Positions 17,060 to 26,146 of a stretch of 43,387 nt of DNA are shown here, one piece after another; position 1 is the first letter of the stretch; the number at the start of each line of letters is the position of its first letter. The stretch is taken from assembly GCA_002238805.1 (NCBI GenBank), contig MPNB01000025.1, forward strand, positions 1 through 43,387. The letters are read 5' to 3'. This stretch comes from Rhodothermaceae bacterium bin80 (GTDB lineage: Bacteria; Bacteroidota; Rhodothermia; Rhodothermales; Bin80). The notes under the pieces are model-generated. The model worked only from the letters and a program-made list of their open reading frames with translations, was not told the origin of the DNA and did no database searches. The translations under genes were made by a program, and so were the position numbers.

Positions 17060-19687
17060 CTACTTGATGAGCGTCATGCGTCCACTGGCATGATGAATCT
17101 CTTTCCCCATTTGCGCCTTGACTTGATAGACGTACGCACCGGAAGGTAGATGAGAAAGTTTGAGGGACAGGGACTGTGAAGGGCCGGCTGCTACAGTCGG
17201 GAAATCTTCTCGGTGTATCTGCTGTTCCAGCATATTAAATATATCTACGGATACTGCTGCCGTCTCCGGCAAATCCAGCAGAATAGTGGTAGACGGATTG
17301 AATGGATTGGGGTAATTCCCGAGCAAATCAAAGTCCACAACCAGAGGTACTTCCGCAACATTGGTGGCGACATCCACGCGCACCGTAATCCAATCAGGAT
17401 CAGAGATTGCATATCCGTTGGCCTGGGGCGGCGTCCCTTCATGCCCCGGAGTTGCAACCAGTCTAAAGTGAAGTTCTCCTTCCGTCATTGGTGCTGTAAA
17501 GCTGGGCATGGCCGTGTCTCCACCCGTCAAGGGTAATGCCCCTAAAATAGGAGTATCTGAATCTGGACCGTCTACTTGAATCCAAGTCCATCGTACGAAA
17601 CTCCCCCATGGTCCAGTGACGCTGCCTGGAATAGAAATCTCAGTTCCCGGCTGTACGGTTAGATCTGCGCTTGCGTTGACCACCGGACGGAAGGATGCTC
17701 CTGGGTTATCTTGAAGAAGTAAGCCGACAGAATTACTCGAGTACAATCCAGTAAGATCTTCAAAAATGCCGTCAGGTAGCGTACTCAGATCATTTTCGCT
17801 CAAATTAAGCTCATTCAGCGAGGTCAGTTCATCAAAGATGCCCTCGGGGAGCGTGCTCAGATCATTATCGAACAACCGAAGCCCCTCCAGCGAGGTCAGT
17901 GGATCAAAGATACCGTCGGGGAGCGTGCTAAATGCATTACCGCCCAAAGAAAGCCCCCCCAGCGAGATCAATTCATCAAAGATGTCCTCGGGGAGCGTGT
18001 CCAGACCATTATTACTCACGTGAAGCCACCTCAGCGAGGTCAGTCCATCAAAGATGCCCTCTGGGAGCGTGTCCAGACCATTATTACTCAACCAAAACCC
18101 AATCAGCGAGGTCAGTCCATCAAAGATGCCCTCGGGAAGCATGCTCAGATCGTTATTGTTCAACCAAAGCAAAGTCAGCGAGGTCAGTTCGTCAAAGATG
18201 CCCTCGGGGAGCGTGACCAGATCATTACGGCCCAAACGAAGACTAGTCAGCGAGGTCAGTTTATCAAAGATGCCCTCGGGGAGCGTGTCCAGGTTGTTAC
18301 CATCCAACTTAAGCCAAATCAGCGAGGTCAGTTTATCAAATATGCCCTCGGGGAGCGTGTCCAGACCGTTATCATCCAAGAGGAGCCACTCCAGCGAGGT
18401 TAGTTCATCAAAGATGTCTTCGGGGAGCGTGTCCAAGTTGTTACGCCACAAATCAAGCGCACCCAGCGAGGTCAGTTCATCAAAGATGCCCTCGGGGAGC
18501 GTGTCTAGATTGTTACGCTTCAAATCAAGCGTAATCAGCGAGGTCAGTTTATCAAAGATGCTCTCGGGGAGCGCGTCCAGACCATTATTACCCAACCAAA
18601 GCGTAGTCAGCGAGGTCAGTTCGTCAAAGATGCCCTCGGGAAACCTGATCATAGCATTGTAACCCAAAAAAAGCTCACCCAGCGAGGTCAGTTCATCAAA
18701 GATACCGCCAGGGAGCCCGTGCAGATCATTACCGCCCAAATCAAGTTTAGCCAGCAAGGTTAGTTTATCAAAGATGCCCTCGGGGAGCATGTATAGAGCA
18801 TTTCCGCTCAACCCAAGCTCACTAAGGAAGGTCAGTTCATCAAAGATGCCCCCAGGGAGTGCGTCCAGAGCATTACTATCCAAGAAAAGCGCAGTCAGCG
18901 AGGTCGGTTCATCAAAGATGTCGTCAGGGAGTATGAACAGTCTATTACGCCTCAAATCAAGCACTAGTAGCGAGGTGAGTTCATCAAAGATGTCGTCAGG
19001 GAGCGTGCTCAGGTTATTATCATACAAGGAAAGCCCAGTCAGCGAGGTCAGACCACTAAAATCTCCAGCCTTCAGACTTGAAATATTTTCAGAGTTTAAC
19101 GATAGGGTATCTGTGATTGCGGCTAGTTGTGTACTCGTAACTTCTGCACAATCATTCGTACCAGGGATCTTACTCAAGATCGCACTCATTACGGCAGCCG
19201 TTCGATCGCAAATATTCATGCTCATATGTGCGACTGGCTTCACTGCCGAAATCGCAGCCACAGGCATTACCCCGTAGAACCTGTCCTGAAAGATCCCGCG
19301 TGTTTCTGCCTCCAGCCGGAAGCGCTCATACCGATCAAGAATTGACCTTCCTGTGTCTATACTCTCCAATCTTAGGTTTTCCCATTCTCTGAAGTCAATC
19401 TCTCTGGAAGGTGCATGCTCCGGCATCTGTGCGAGAACCGGGCCAAGCAGAAATGAGAAGAATGCGACCAGAGCAGAGAAATATACAAGCCGACGATAAG
19501 CCTGTCGCGCTATAGGTGCAAGATGGCAGAATGTGGTGACGTGCCTCCCAGTGGAGCAATGTACGCCGACCCGTACGGATGTATTCGTGATCCCCTCCTT
19601 TATGGAATCTGAAATCAGCGCCGTAAAGAATTTCATTTCTTGGGATTTGCTTATAGGCAACTGGTGTGAATCGCCATTATCCTGCAC
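17060..19687 (-). CDS. Secreted leucine-rich-repeat protein with T9SS-type C-terminal domain
   Basis: An 875-residue frame. A hydrophobic signal (RRLVYFSALVAFFSFLLGPVLA) lies about 70 residues from the first start, so the true start is uncertain. An ATG at 19636 is a shorter option and no good start lies closer to the signal. Next come 18-19 leucine-rich units of 24 residues (LxTLPEGIFDELTSLxxLxLxxN), then a PKD/Ig-like segment (WTWIQVDGPD through DWITVRVDV). The C-terminal domain starts LGNYPNPFNPSTTI and ends GAYVYQVKAQMGKEIHHASG, the usual form of Por secretion-system targets. It should be surface-attached or secreted. LRR domains bind proteins or glycans, so adhesion or recognition is likely. 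The partner is unknown. Confidence 0.85.
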   Translation of the reverse strand: MQDNGDSHQLPISKSQEMKFFTALISDSIKEGITNTSVRVGVHCSTGRHVTTFCHLAPIARQAYRRLVYFSALVAFFSFLLGPVLAQMPEHAPSREIDFREWENLRLESIDTGRSILDRYERFRLEAETRGIFQDRFYGVMPVAAISAVKPVAHMSMNICDRTAAVMSAILSKIPGTNDCAEVTSTQLAAITDTLSLNSENISSLKAGDFSGLTSLTGLSLYDNNLSTLPDDIFDELTSLLVLDLRRNRLFILPDDIFDEPTSLTALFLDSNALDALPGGIFDELTFLSELGLSGNALYMLPEGIFDKLTLLAKLDLGGNDLHGLPGGIFDELTSLGELFLGYNAMIRFPEGIFDELTSLTTLWLGNNGLDALPESIFDKLTSLITLDLKRNNLDTLPEGIFDELTSLGALDLWRNNLDTLPEDIFDELTSLEWLLLDDNGLDTLPEGIFDKLTSLIWLKLDGNNLDTLPEGIFDKLTSLTSLRLGRNDLVTLPEGIFDELTSLTLLWLNNNDLSMLPEGIFDGLTSLIGFWLSNNGLDTLPEGIFDGLTSLRWLHVSNNGLDTLPEDIFDELISLGGLSLGGNAFSTLPDGIFDPLTSLEGLRLFDNDLSTLPEGIFDELTSLNELNLSENDLSTLPDGIFEDLTGLYSSNSVGLLLQDNPGASFRPVVNASADLTVQPGTEISIPGSVTGPWGSFVRWTWIQVDGPDSDTPILGALPLTGGDTAMPSFTAPMTEGELHFRLVATPGHEGTPPQANGYAISDPDWITVRVDVATNVAEVPLVVDFDLLGNYPNPFNPSTTILLDLPETAAVSVDIFNMLEQQIHREDFPTVAAGPSQSLSLKLSHLPSGAYVYQVKAQMGKEIHHASGRMTLIK
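17789..19012 (-). repeat. 17 tandem 72-bp leucine-rich-repeat units
   Basis: The motif ATCAAAGAT (or near copies) recurs at exact 72-bp steps, from 17831 to 18983, giving 17 units with no indel. Each unit has a conserved block of about 40 bases (CAGCGAGGTCAGTTCATCAA, continuing through the GATGCCCTCGGGGAGC part) and a variable block of about 30 bases. The variable block encodes the xxLxLxxN strand positions. A degenerate cap unit precedes it in the coding direction and a truncated unit follows. The near-identity of the conserved blocks suggests recent duplication or gene conversion. Confidence 0.95.
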
Positions 19688-19777
19688 AGGTTTTACGCAA
19701 CCCGGCCACGGTGCCTGGCCACTACAATGTATGCTTCCACATGGTTGCAGGCTTGTGATGCGCCATGATAACCGAAA

Positions 19778-19942
19778 TCAATTCCACACCCGCTGGACAC
19801 AGTAGACAATCAGAGGCACCCCCATGGCCAGTCCAGCAAATGTACCGGCTCCAGATAAGACTTTTATTGACCATGGATCGGTCACTGTTATTATCGAAAT
19901 AATAACCAGAGACCAAGTTGAAAAGGAATGGAAACCCCGCAA
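19778..19942 (-). CDS. Possible small membrane protein (54 aa)
   Basis: A TTG at 19942 opens 54 codons with two strongly hydrophobic stretches, WSLVIISIITVTD and GAGTFAGLAMGVPLIVYC, and a basic end QRVWN. GGTGGG lies near the start as a weak ribosome-binding site. The hydropathy looks protein-like, but the frame is short, the start is rare and a competing frame spans the same bases. It is speculative and could equally be a decayed remnant of a longer membrane gene. Confidence 0.25.
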   Translation of the reverse strand: MRGFHSFSTWSLVIISIITVTDPWSIKVLSGAGTFAGLAMGVPLIVYCVQRVWN

Positions 19943-20026
19943 TCAAGGCCCACCAATGTTCGGGGTGATATGCAACAAGTTTTCAGGTTCCGCTAATGTT
20001 TTCTGTGCTACTGATATTGTCACATC

Positions 20027-20053
20027 GGCCGGCGGACATTTCAACCGCCGGCC
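20027..20053 (-). terminator. Hairpin downstream of the large secreted protein gene
   Basis: A perfect 9-base stem, GGCCGGCGG against CCGCCGGCC, with a 9-base loop lies 11-37 bases past the stop of the leftward 1151-residue gene. No T-run follows on the coding strand, so it may be an imperfect terminator or an mRNA 3'-end stabiliser. Confidence 0.45.
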
Positions 20054-20063
20054 AAATGCGAGC

Positions 20064-23000
20064 TTAGTACACGTTCAGTTGAATGCGTTTTTTGACTACG
20101 GCGAATTTGATAGTATGCGATCCCACGCCGGGGACCTCAACATGAATCAGATACATCCCACTCGCTATGGGCAGATTCTGATCCGTCGTCAAATTCCATG
20201 GAATGGTAGCTACACCGGGCGATTGCTTATTGATCGTCTTAATAAGCGTACCGTTGAGCGTAAACACACGAATAGTCGCTACATCAGGCAGATTCGTGAA
20301 ACGTACTTCATCGGTAAACTGACCCACCTCGTAGGAAGATGCTCCCTTGTACGGGTTCGGCACAATTCCAATATCCTCCAAGCGAAGTTGTCTGGTTGCG
20401 AGGTCAAACTCCATCGCAGCATAACCTTCGGTTGAGAAGGTATGCACATCTCCGGGTTGGTTAGGCTTGGAGGTGACGATCCTGAATACTGTACCCAACT
20501 CCGCCATATCGGGATCGTACGGAGGTGCAGTACCAACATTCCACCCCACAAGTACCATCCTGGCAATGATTTCATGTCCTATCCCAATGTTTCCGGCAAA
20601 AAACTCATTATAACCGATCTCGCCGGGGGTCAGGTCCGTAGGTGGATACCAGTAGACCCAATCCGTAAAGGGATCATTGGCAGCACTCGAAGCAGGATGA
20701 TCGCTGCCGATATCAAATACACCGTGCTCGGTTCCCCCTCCACATGTGTTCGTATCACAAATAACCGGAAGCAGACGCACATCATCACTGGCATCATTCG
20801 GCGTGGCAATCCCGGCATCCCATAGCTCAAATGGAAGTTCCATCAATGCGCCATCGCTAAATCCACGAAAACCCAAGCAGTCTGCCGCCTCAACTGTGCC
20901 ATTGATCGTGTTTGCACAACGCTCGGTGAAGCGCATCTCGTAATCTGTGATTCCAATGTAAGGTGTATTACCACCGTTACGCGTGCTGCGAGCAACGAAA
21001 GATGCAAACGGCTGCGAAGCGCCACCCGCATGGATCATCCAAATTGCTCCATTGGTTTGCTGCCTCCCTCGGTCGAGCCCTACACCTTGAAAATTGGGGA
21101 AGTTATTCCACGTTATTGCGGCATAAGCAGGTGGATCTACAGGCCCACCAGCATTAGCTGTAACCTGAAAATCCTTGAAACCCGGGCTCGGCCCCCGAAT
21201 CGTGAACAGCAATCCGTCAAGTACCATAACATTATCCCGCTGTGGAGCAGCATAATCAATGGTTGAACCATCAAACAGCACCGTATCGTCACGCTTGACC
21301 CTGTACGTAATCACACTCGCATTGATATCGTCAATTTTCTGGCGTGCCGCTACCGCACTGATCGGATCAACCTCATTCTCGTCCACCGCTACAGAAGCAG
21401 AACCCAAAGTTTTGCCTGGAACATCGTGCTCAACAAATTCAACCGAGTAAGTGGCTTCCTTAATCGCAGCCGGATTGACAATGTCTGCGGTCACAAAACC
21501 ATCCCCGATGCCTTCTTTCATTGCCGTGAAATCAGCCTCATCAAAGTCTTCAGCTGCGGCGATAGCAGCATCTGCGATTTCCAGCGTCGGTCTGGTTGGG
21601 GTAACCTCTACACGAGTAACTGGCCCGCGGGTAATCTTACGACCAGGATTGTCGTAATTCTGTGCGTACGCCTGAACACCAACAAAGTAGGTGGTGTAAT
21701 TCGTTAAACCCGATGCCACATGGAAGTTCTGGACCCCTCGATCCGTTCCGTTCGCCACAACCGTCTGCTCCTCCTGGATTAATCCATCAAGAACCAACTG
21801 GCCTCCATCAATTACGCGCGTTACTCCGTTAGGCACGTCGTATACCGCTACCGTTGTCCCCACCTGATCCAAAGCACCCGAATATTGGATTACCTCATAT
21901 CCCTCGAATACTACCTCATTATTATCCTCTGGTGCGAATGGGTCTTCAACCCGATAAGACTCAAGGAAGTTATTCGACTGAGGTGTATTGCTCCACTCTA
22001 GAACTGCACCCCCATCCACAGCAGTGACTGTTACCCGGGGTGGAGCCGGCGGCGCTGGAATCTGGAAATCACTATCGTAGGCCGCCTGGGCAAGTGCACT
22101 TGCCGCTTTCATCTTCTGAACTGAATCAAAATTGTCTGCTCCTCGTGCCCAGACTAATCCATAAACAATCTGCTGCATACTCTCGGGATTGATCGTGAAC
22201 GGCCCCGTTCCCATAACAATGCGCCGGTCTGCTGCTAGATTGTTTTTTCCTGCACCGTCTGAATTGCACTCAGACCAGTACTCGCAGTTATCATCGCTGG
22301 CACCAGGATCTCCCGGGAACATATATGCGGTGCAGACCAACGAGAAATCTCGGCCAAACCACCCCTTCGTAATACACTTGCCATCCTTCCACCGTCCACG
22401 CATATAGTTGTAGTGGTCCAAGGCAGTAGAGGGTTCGCAGTTTACACAACCACCGCCATGATAGAGCATGAACGAGGTCATTTCAAGATTCTTGAAATCC
22501 TGGACCCACTCAGTGCTCACCTTGGCCGAATCACCAAGTGATGGCACGATCGGCCCCTGGAAAAAGTCATATCCAGCTGCCGGAGCAGGAGAACCATAAC
22601 CATCACTCCCCTCATCTTCGTTATCCGAGTTCCACACATAGCCAACCCCCAAGGTCGTATCGGAACCTACCCAGTCATCCTGGAAATTCCCAAGGTCAAC
22701 ATCCGAGAAAATGGCCATATACACATCGGTAAATGGCCAATTCCCTTTATAATAAAGATCGTACTTGTAGAACGTGGCATTACCAATGTCTCCTGCGACC
22801 CTGAACGCAAATGCCGTAACGTGCACCTCCAAACCAATCGGCGGTGATGATGCGCCGTTATGTTCATTCCCGCGATCATTCATGACCCACCAAATCGACT
22901 GATCCCCAAGGATTGCCGGCCGCTCTCCGCCGGCCAGATCAATCACACGGCTTACCCGTTGTACAAGAGGCTGATTCAAGACGAAGATCGTTTCTCCAGC

Positions 23001-23519
23001 CTCATCAACCTCTCCATCTCCATCATCATCAACCCCGTTGCCGGGAGGAGCATAGGTGGGAGCCCCTAACCCCGTGGGCCAGTCACGTAAGTCTGGAGTG
23101 GTTACTCCCGTAGCTTCGTAATCTTGAATATCATCAATGCTTACCTTGTAGAGTCGATCAAAGGGTGCACAGTCAGCAGGAGGGGCTCCATTGTCATCCA
23201 ACGGACCAGCCCAGAAGTGATAGTTACCATAACGTGCTGCCGCTACACGCACCTGTCCATCTACTTTACCGCCAATCCACATACCGGCGTTGAAGATAAC
23301 CTGTGCTCCCCCACCCTTTGGTACATTGTAGACGTGTGGACCTCCACGCCAAAACAGGTTGCCGTTGTTGAAAATACGAGCCCGAACATTGTTGATGTCC
23401 AGGTAGGACTCACCTAGCGCCACAGTGCATGTTCCAACTTGTGCATGCGTCTCGAGTACTGAACCAAGCCCCAGTACAACCAACAAGACCAGTGAAAGTG
23501 AGTATTTGCGTTTGCTCAT
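20064..23519 (-). CDS. Very large secreted protein with sorting-type C-terminus
   Basis: About 1151 residues from the ATG at 23519 (MSKRKYSLSLVLLVVLGLGSV); an ATG at 23525 is an alternative. The signal peptide ends near THAQ. The N-terminal third contains the beta-rich VYNVPKGGGAQVIFNAGMW and an acidic calcium-site-like loop, GVDDDGDGEVDEAG. Middle parts carry aromatic and Gly/Pro-rich beta domains with several cysteines, and PAPPAPPRVTVTAVDGGAVL looks like the start of a fibronectin type III domain. The C-terminus (LEDIGIVPNPYKG, FTNLPDVATIRVFTLNGTL, IASGMYLIHVEVPG) is a sorting domain like those handled by type 9 secretion. The function is unknown. It lies next to another exported surface protein and opposite the ExbB/ExbD cluster. 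A hairpin follows its stop. Confidence 0.85.
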   Translation of the reverse strand: MSKRKYSLSLVLLVVLGLGSVLETHAQVGTCTVALGESYLDINNVRARIFNNGNLFWRGGPHVYNVPKGGGAQVIFNAGMWIGGKVDGQVRVAAARYGNYHFWAGPLDDNGAPPADCAPFDRLYKVSIDDIQDYEATGVTTPDLRDWPTGLGAPTYAPPGNGVDDDGDGEVDEAGETIFVLNQPLVQRVSRVIDLAGGERPAILGDQSIWWVMNDRGNEHNGASSPPIGLEVHVTAFAFRVAGDIGNATFYKYDLYYKGNWPFTDVYMAIFSDVDLGNFQDDWVGSDTTLGVGYVWNSDNEDEGSDGYGSPAPAAGYDFFQGPIVPSLGDSAKVSTEWVQDFKNLEMTSFMLYHGGGCVNCEPSTALDHYNYMRGRWKDGKCITKGWFGRDFSLVCTAYMFPGDPGASDDNCEYWSECNSDGAGKNNLAADRRIVMGTGPFTINPESMQQIVYGLVWARGADNFDSVQKMKAASALAQAAYDSDFQIPAPPAPPRVTVTAVDGGAVLEWSNTPQSNNFLESYRVEDPFAPEDNNEVVFEGYEVIQYSGALDQVGTTVAVYDVPNGVTRVIDGGQLVLDGLIQEEQTVVANGTDRGVQNFHVASGLTNYTTYFVGVQAYAQNYDNPGRKITRGPVTRVEVTPTRPTLEIADAAIAAAEDFDEADFTAMKEGIGDGFVTADIVNPAAIKEATYSVEFVEHDVPGKTLGSASVAVDENEVDPISAVAARQKIDDINASVITYRVKRDDTVLFDGSTIDYAAPQRDNVMVLDGLLFTIRGPSPGFKDFQVTANAGGPVDPPAYAAITWNNFPNFQGVGLDRGRQQTNGAIWMIHAGGASQPFASFVARSTRNGGNTPYIGITDYEMRFTERCANTINGTVEAADCLGFRGFSDGALMELPFELWDAGIATPNDASDDVRLLPVICDTNTCGGGTEHGVFDIGSDHPASSAANDPFTDWVYWYPPTDLTPGEIGYNEFFAGNIGIGHEIIARMVLVGWNVGTAPPYDPDMAELGTVFRIVTSKPNQPGDVHTFSTEGYAAMEFDLATRQLRLEDIGIVPNPYKGASSYEVGQFTDEVRFTNLPDVATIRVFTLNGTLIKTINKQSPGVATIPWNLTTDQNLPIASGMYLIHVEVPGVGSHTIKFAVVKKRIQLNVY

Positions 23520-23525
23520 TTCCAT

Positions 23526-23879
23526 CGTCTTTATTGGACGAGAGGGAAGCAGGTTTACAAATAAATCCAGCTTCCGGTGAAGGGATACGCTCGCACTAAA
23601 AATCCATTCGCAATCGCTGTAGTATCGGCTCCCTCGGGGTATCCGCGCGGCAAAAAACTTTCAGTCTGCTTCGGTAAACTCCGAACCGATACCATCTCTT
23701 GGTATCCAGACAACAATGTACGGCGCTTGAACAGAACAATTCGGCTCCCGCTCAGACGGATGCGGAGCCGCAAACCACCGAACCTGCAAAATCAGGAGAG
23801 AAAAGTCTGGACGCTACCCGAAAACTAAGCCAGACCGCCCATCAGGCCTGCCAGCATAAACCCGCCGCTGACAGATCAC
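23526..23879. other. Intergenic region upstream of the large secreted gene
   Basis: No gene is recognisable. The longest frames (72 codons leftward ending at 23555; 83 codons rightward from 23577) have no family signature and no good start signals. The first could be a small real protein, but nothing supports it. The leftward promoter of the large secreted-protein gene should lie here. No TonB gene is present, although one often accompanies exbB/exbD. Confidence 0.35.
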
Positions 23880-24332
23880 TCACATATTGGAAATATCCCG
23901 CCTAGATGAATAGCTGATTCGAAGCGTACCCGCCTTTCGAAGTTCACCCTGGACATCGGTGACGATCCCCATTTCCGATTCTTCATCCACCCGGAGAGAT
24001 ACAATCAATCTCGGCTGTTCGGTAAGCTTCCTGTACATGATTGACCGAATATTGGTCAAATCTTCGATAACGGCATCATCAATCTGGACTTTGGTGTCTC
24101 CTATGGCATTACCCCGCAACTTCTCCGGGCCCGTCCAAAGATAGGCTACATACCGCTTCTGCTCGATTTTTGTAAGTGCTTCAGCCTGGGGCAGGATCGT
24201 CCGAACCTGCACCTCCTGCTCCCGCAACACGGTCGTAACCATGAAGAAGATCAGAAGCATAAAAATGATGTCCGGCAGTGATGCCGTAGATATTTCCGGC
24301 TTAGCCTTGGATTTTTTTGTAAAGTGGGCCAT
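23880..24332 (-). CDS. ExbD/TolR-family proton-channel subunit (second copy)
   Basis: 150 residues with a basic N-terminus (MAHFTKKSKAKPEISTAS) and one membrane helix, LPDIIFMLLIFFMVTT. The family's essential aspartate is preserved at LPDIIFM. A periplasmic part follows with VQIDDAVIEDL and VSLRVDEESEMGIVTDVQGEL, which resembles the ExbD C-terminal domain. It works with ExbB as a proton-driven motor for TonB or a TolQR-like system. It follows the first exbD by 16 bp and is last in the leftward cluster. Confidence 0.88.
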   Translation of the reverse strand: MAHFTKKSKAKPEISTASLPDIIFMLLIFFMVTTVLREQEVQVRTILPQAEALTKIEQKRYVAYLWTGPEKLRGNAIGDTKVQIDDAVIEDLTNIRSIMYRKLTEQPRLIVSLRVDEESEMGIVTDVQGELRKAGTLRISYSSRRDISNM

Positions 24333-24348
24333 TGATTCTTTTTCAGAT

Positions 24349-24909
24349 TCAGTTACCTGGGTCAGGTTCTGCTAATGAAACCTGGGCCGGCCATTTATCC
24401 CGGACCTCGTTCGCAGTGATATCCTCCAACGCGGCGCGATATTCCACATAATTCGCGAACCCCATGGAACGAGCTTCCGTATCCCATATTTCGAAGTAGG
24501 CCATCCACACCTCATCCAGCGTTTGGATGTAAAGATTGTAGGGTGTTAAACGGTCCGTCTTGATGGATACCACAGCCTTGCCCGGAGAATCAGAATACCG
24601 CGAGTCTGCACCGTTATTCTGAACGTGGGTCATGACTTCGTTACGGATCAGAGCAACGGAAGACGGCAAGTCCTCGAGGAGAACCTGCCCCTGTGCATTG
24701 ATCAGAATTTTGAGCATGTTACGATCAGCAACCGGAGGCGGAGGCGTTGTGTCATCCGGCTCCGGCGGCAAGGTCATACCAATCCCGGTATCTACGTCGA
24801 TCGTGGTCGTGACCAGGAAAAAAATCAGAAGCAGAAATGCAATATCCGCCATTGAGGATGTCGGAATCTCCGCACCCGCACGCTTCTTTTTCTTAGCAAG
24901 AACACCCAT
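24349..24909 (-). CDS. ExbD/TolR-family proton-channel subunit (first copy)
   Basis: The ATG at 24909 gives MGVLAKKKKRAGAEIPTSSM; an upstream extension to 24969 overlaps the previous gene and is rejected. The helix ADIAFLLLIFFLVTTTIDVD carries the conserved Asp. The 186-residue chain is longer than most ExbD proteins. It has a proline-rich linker (PPEPDDTTPPPPVADR) before the periplasmic domain and an extra C-terminal region (YRAALEDITANEVRDKW). The two ExbD copies differ in length, a pattern seen in Bacteroidota TonB clusters. It lies 19 bp after the small membrane protein gene and is followed by the second copy. Confidence 0.88.
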   Translation of the reverse strand: MGVLAKKKKRAGAEIPTSSMADIAFLLLIFFLVTTTIDVDTGIGMTLPPEPDDTTPPPPVADRNMLKILINAQGQVLLEDLPSSVALIRNEVMTHVQNNGADSRYSDSPGKAVVSIKTDRLTPYNLYIQTLDEVWMAYFEIWDTEARSMGFANYVEYRAALEDITANEVRDKWPAQVSLAEPDPGN

Positions 24910-24928
24910 TACGATGCAAGTTTTTAGG

Positions 24929-25198
24929 TCAGGAAATGAGATTCTTGATACCCGACACCAACAGTGCAACCAGTGTCAGACCAAGAGAGAGCATAATGGT
25001 CATAATGCCAGCATCAGTCCACGTAGGCAGCGCAAGGCGCAGAACTATAAACAGCAGTAATGGAACCGCTACGAGTGCAACTGAGATCATCTTTACCTTG
25101 CCGAACATCAAACTGCGTACACCGGAAGCCAGCATTACCAAAAGGCCAAGCCCCATTAATGCAAAGACTACATAAAGGGCAATGTTTAGAACAGACAT
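24929..25198 (-). CDS. Small three-helix membrane protein in the exb cluster
   Basis: 89 residues with hydrophobic stretches LYVVFALMGLGLLVMLASG, ISVALVAVPLLLFIVLRLAL and IMTIMLSLGLTLVALLVSGIK separated by short basic loops. It sits between exbB (61-bp gap) and the first exbD (19-bp gap), all leftward. It is co-directional with proton-channel genes, so it may be an accessory subunit, but I know no named family. It is unlikely to be a chance frame because its hydropathy and position are coherent. Confidence 0.72.
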   Translation of the reverse strand: MSVLNIALYVVFALMGLGLLVMLASGVRSLMFGKVKMISVALVAVPLLLFIVLRLALPTWTDAGIMTIMLSLGLTLVALLVSGIKNLIS

Positions 25199-25260
25199 AA
25201 TGAATTTGTCTATCTGTGAGGTGCGCGAACACCCCGGTTAGCGTACTGTCAGGGTTCCGC

Positions 25261-25950
25261 CTAAGCAGAGGACCCAGACTCCTTCATGACAAGGGAATCG
25301 ATCAGTTCAATCGAAGCCTCCTCCATCTCTACAACGATCCGGTCAATTTTTGACACGGCATAATTATAGAAGAACTGCAGAATAATCGCAACGATCAGCC
25401 CGAACACAGTTGTTAGAAGGGCAATTTTGATTCCTCGCGCCACAAGGCTCGGAGAAATATCACCAGCTGCTTCAATCGCATCAAAGGCCGCTACCATACC
25501 GATAACCGTGCCGAGGAAACCAAACATTGGCGCCAAGGCAATGAAGAGCGATAACCATACAAGGCCGCGCTCCAGAAAACTCATTTCGATCGAGCCATAG
25601 GCGACCACAGCCTTCTCCACGGCTTCAATGCCCTCCTCAGAGCGCATCAGACCGGCTTGAAAAACCGAGGCTACCGGGCCACGTGTTGCTGCGCATATCT
25701 CTTCAGCGGCTGACACCCCACCATCCTGCAGGGCTTCTTTAACATGCACGATAAACTTGCGCGTGTTAACATCAGCCAGGATTAACTGGATAACACGTTC
25801 AAACGCTATGGCAAGACCGATTATGAGAATAATCAGCACCGGCCACATGAACTCTCCGCCTTGGTTGAAATAATTCACCAGAACGTTGATCATACCTTCA
25901 TCTGTGGCAGCTGCATCCTGTAACAGCAAGACGTTTCCAAAAAGCTTCAT
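25261..25950 (-). CDS. exbB: ExbB/TolQ/MotA-family proton-channel subunit
   Basis: 229 residues with three membrane helices: FMWPVLIILIIGLAIAFERVI, GLVWLSLFIALAPMFGFLGT and KIALLTTVFGLIVAIILQFF. The family signature APMFGFLGTVIGMVAAF and GIKIALLTTVFGL are clear. It forms the proton-driven motor with ExbD, supplying force through TonB to outer-membrane receptors. It heads the leftward cluster exbB-small membrane protein-exbD-exbD; its promoter must lie in the 196-bp gap after the protease gene. Whether it serves TonB or Tol-Pal cannot be told from sequence. Confidence 0.92.
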   Translation of the reverse strand: MKLFGNVLLLQDAAATDEGMINVLVNYFNQGGEFMWPVLIILIIGLAIAFERVIQLILADVNTRKFIVHVKEALQDGGVSAAEEICAATRGPVASVFQAGLMRSEEGIEAVEKAVVAYGSIEMSFLERGLVWLSLFIALAPMFGFLGTVIGMVAAFDAIEAAGDISPSLVARGIKIALLTTVFGLIVAIILQFFYNYAVSKIDRIVVEMEEASIELIDSLVMKESGSSA

Positions 25951-26146
25951 TGACTAGTCCTCCGAGGAAATTGGTTTTGGGATTGAGAAGTAAGATACCT
26001 AAACGACGACCATACAACACACTGCATACTATCCAAAAGCAATGCACCGCAAAAATGTTTTTCGTAGCCGAGTAACATAAGCTCGCCAAGTTAGGCGACT
26101 AATTTAATACTTATATCTGAAAGTTGAACAATCAGGAAGCATTTAG

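Larger units (their letters stand above)
19688..20063. other. Gap between two secreted-protein genes
   Basis: No gene is firmly supported. It holds a hairpin at 20027-20053 and one possible small membrane-protein frame at 19778-19942, each listed separately. Upstream signals of the LRR gene should also lie here. Confidence 0.4.

Noticed and set aside
17766..18662. Several rightward open frames opposite the LRR array (for example 18054-18662)
   Set aside because: They arise from the 72-bp periodicity, which carries an open frame on the other strand too; the products are simple repeats without a start signal or family.
17789..19012. Regular 72-bp repeats resembling a CRISPR array
   Set aside because: Units are in frame, encode leucine-rich repeats, lack unique spacers of constant size and have no cas genes nearby.
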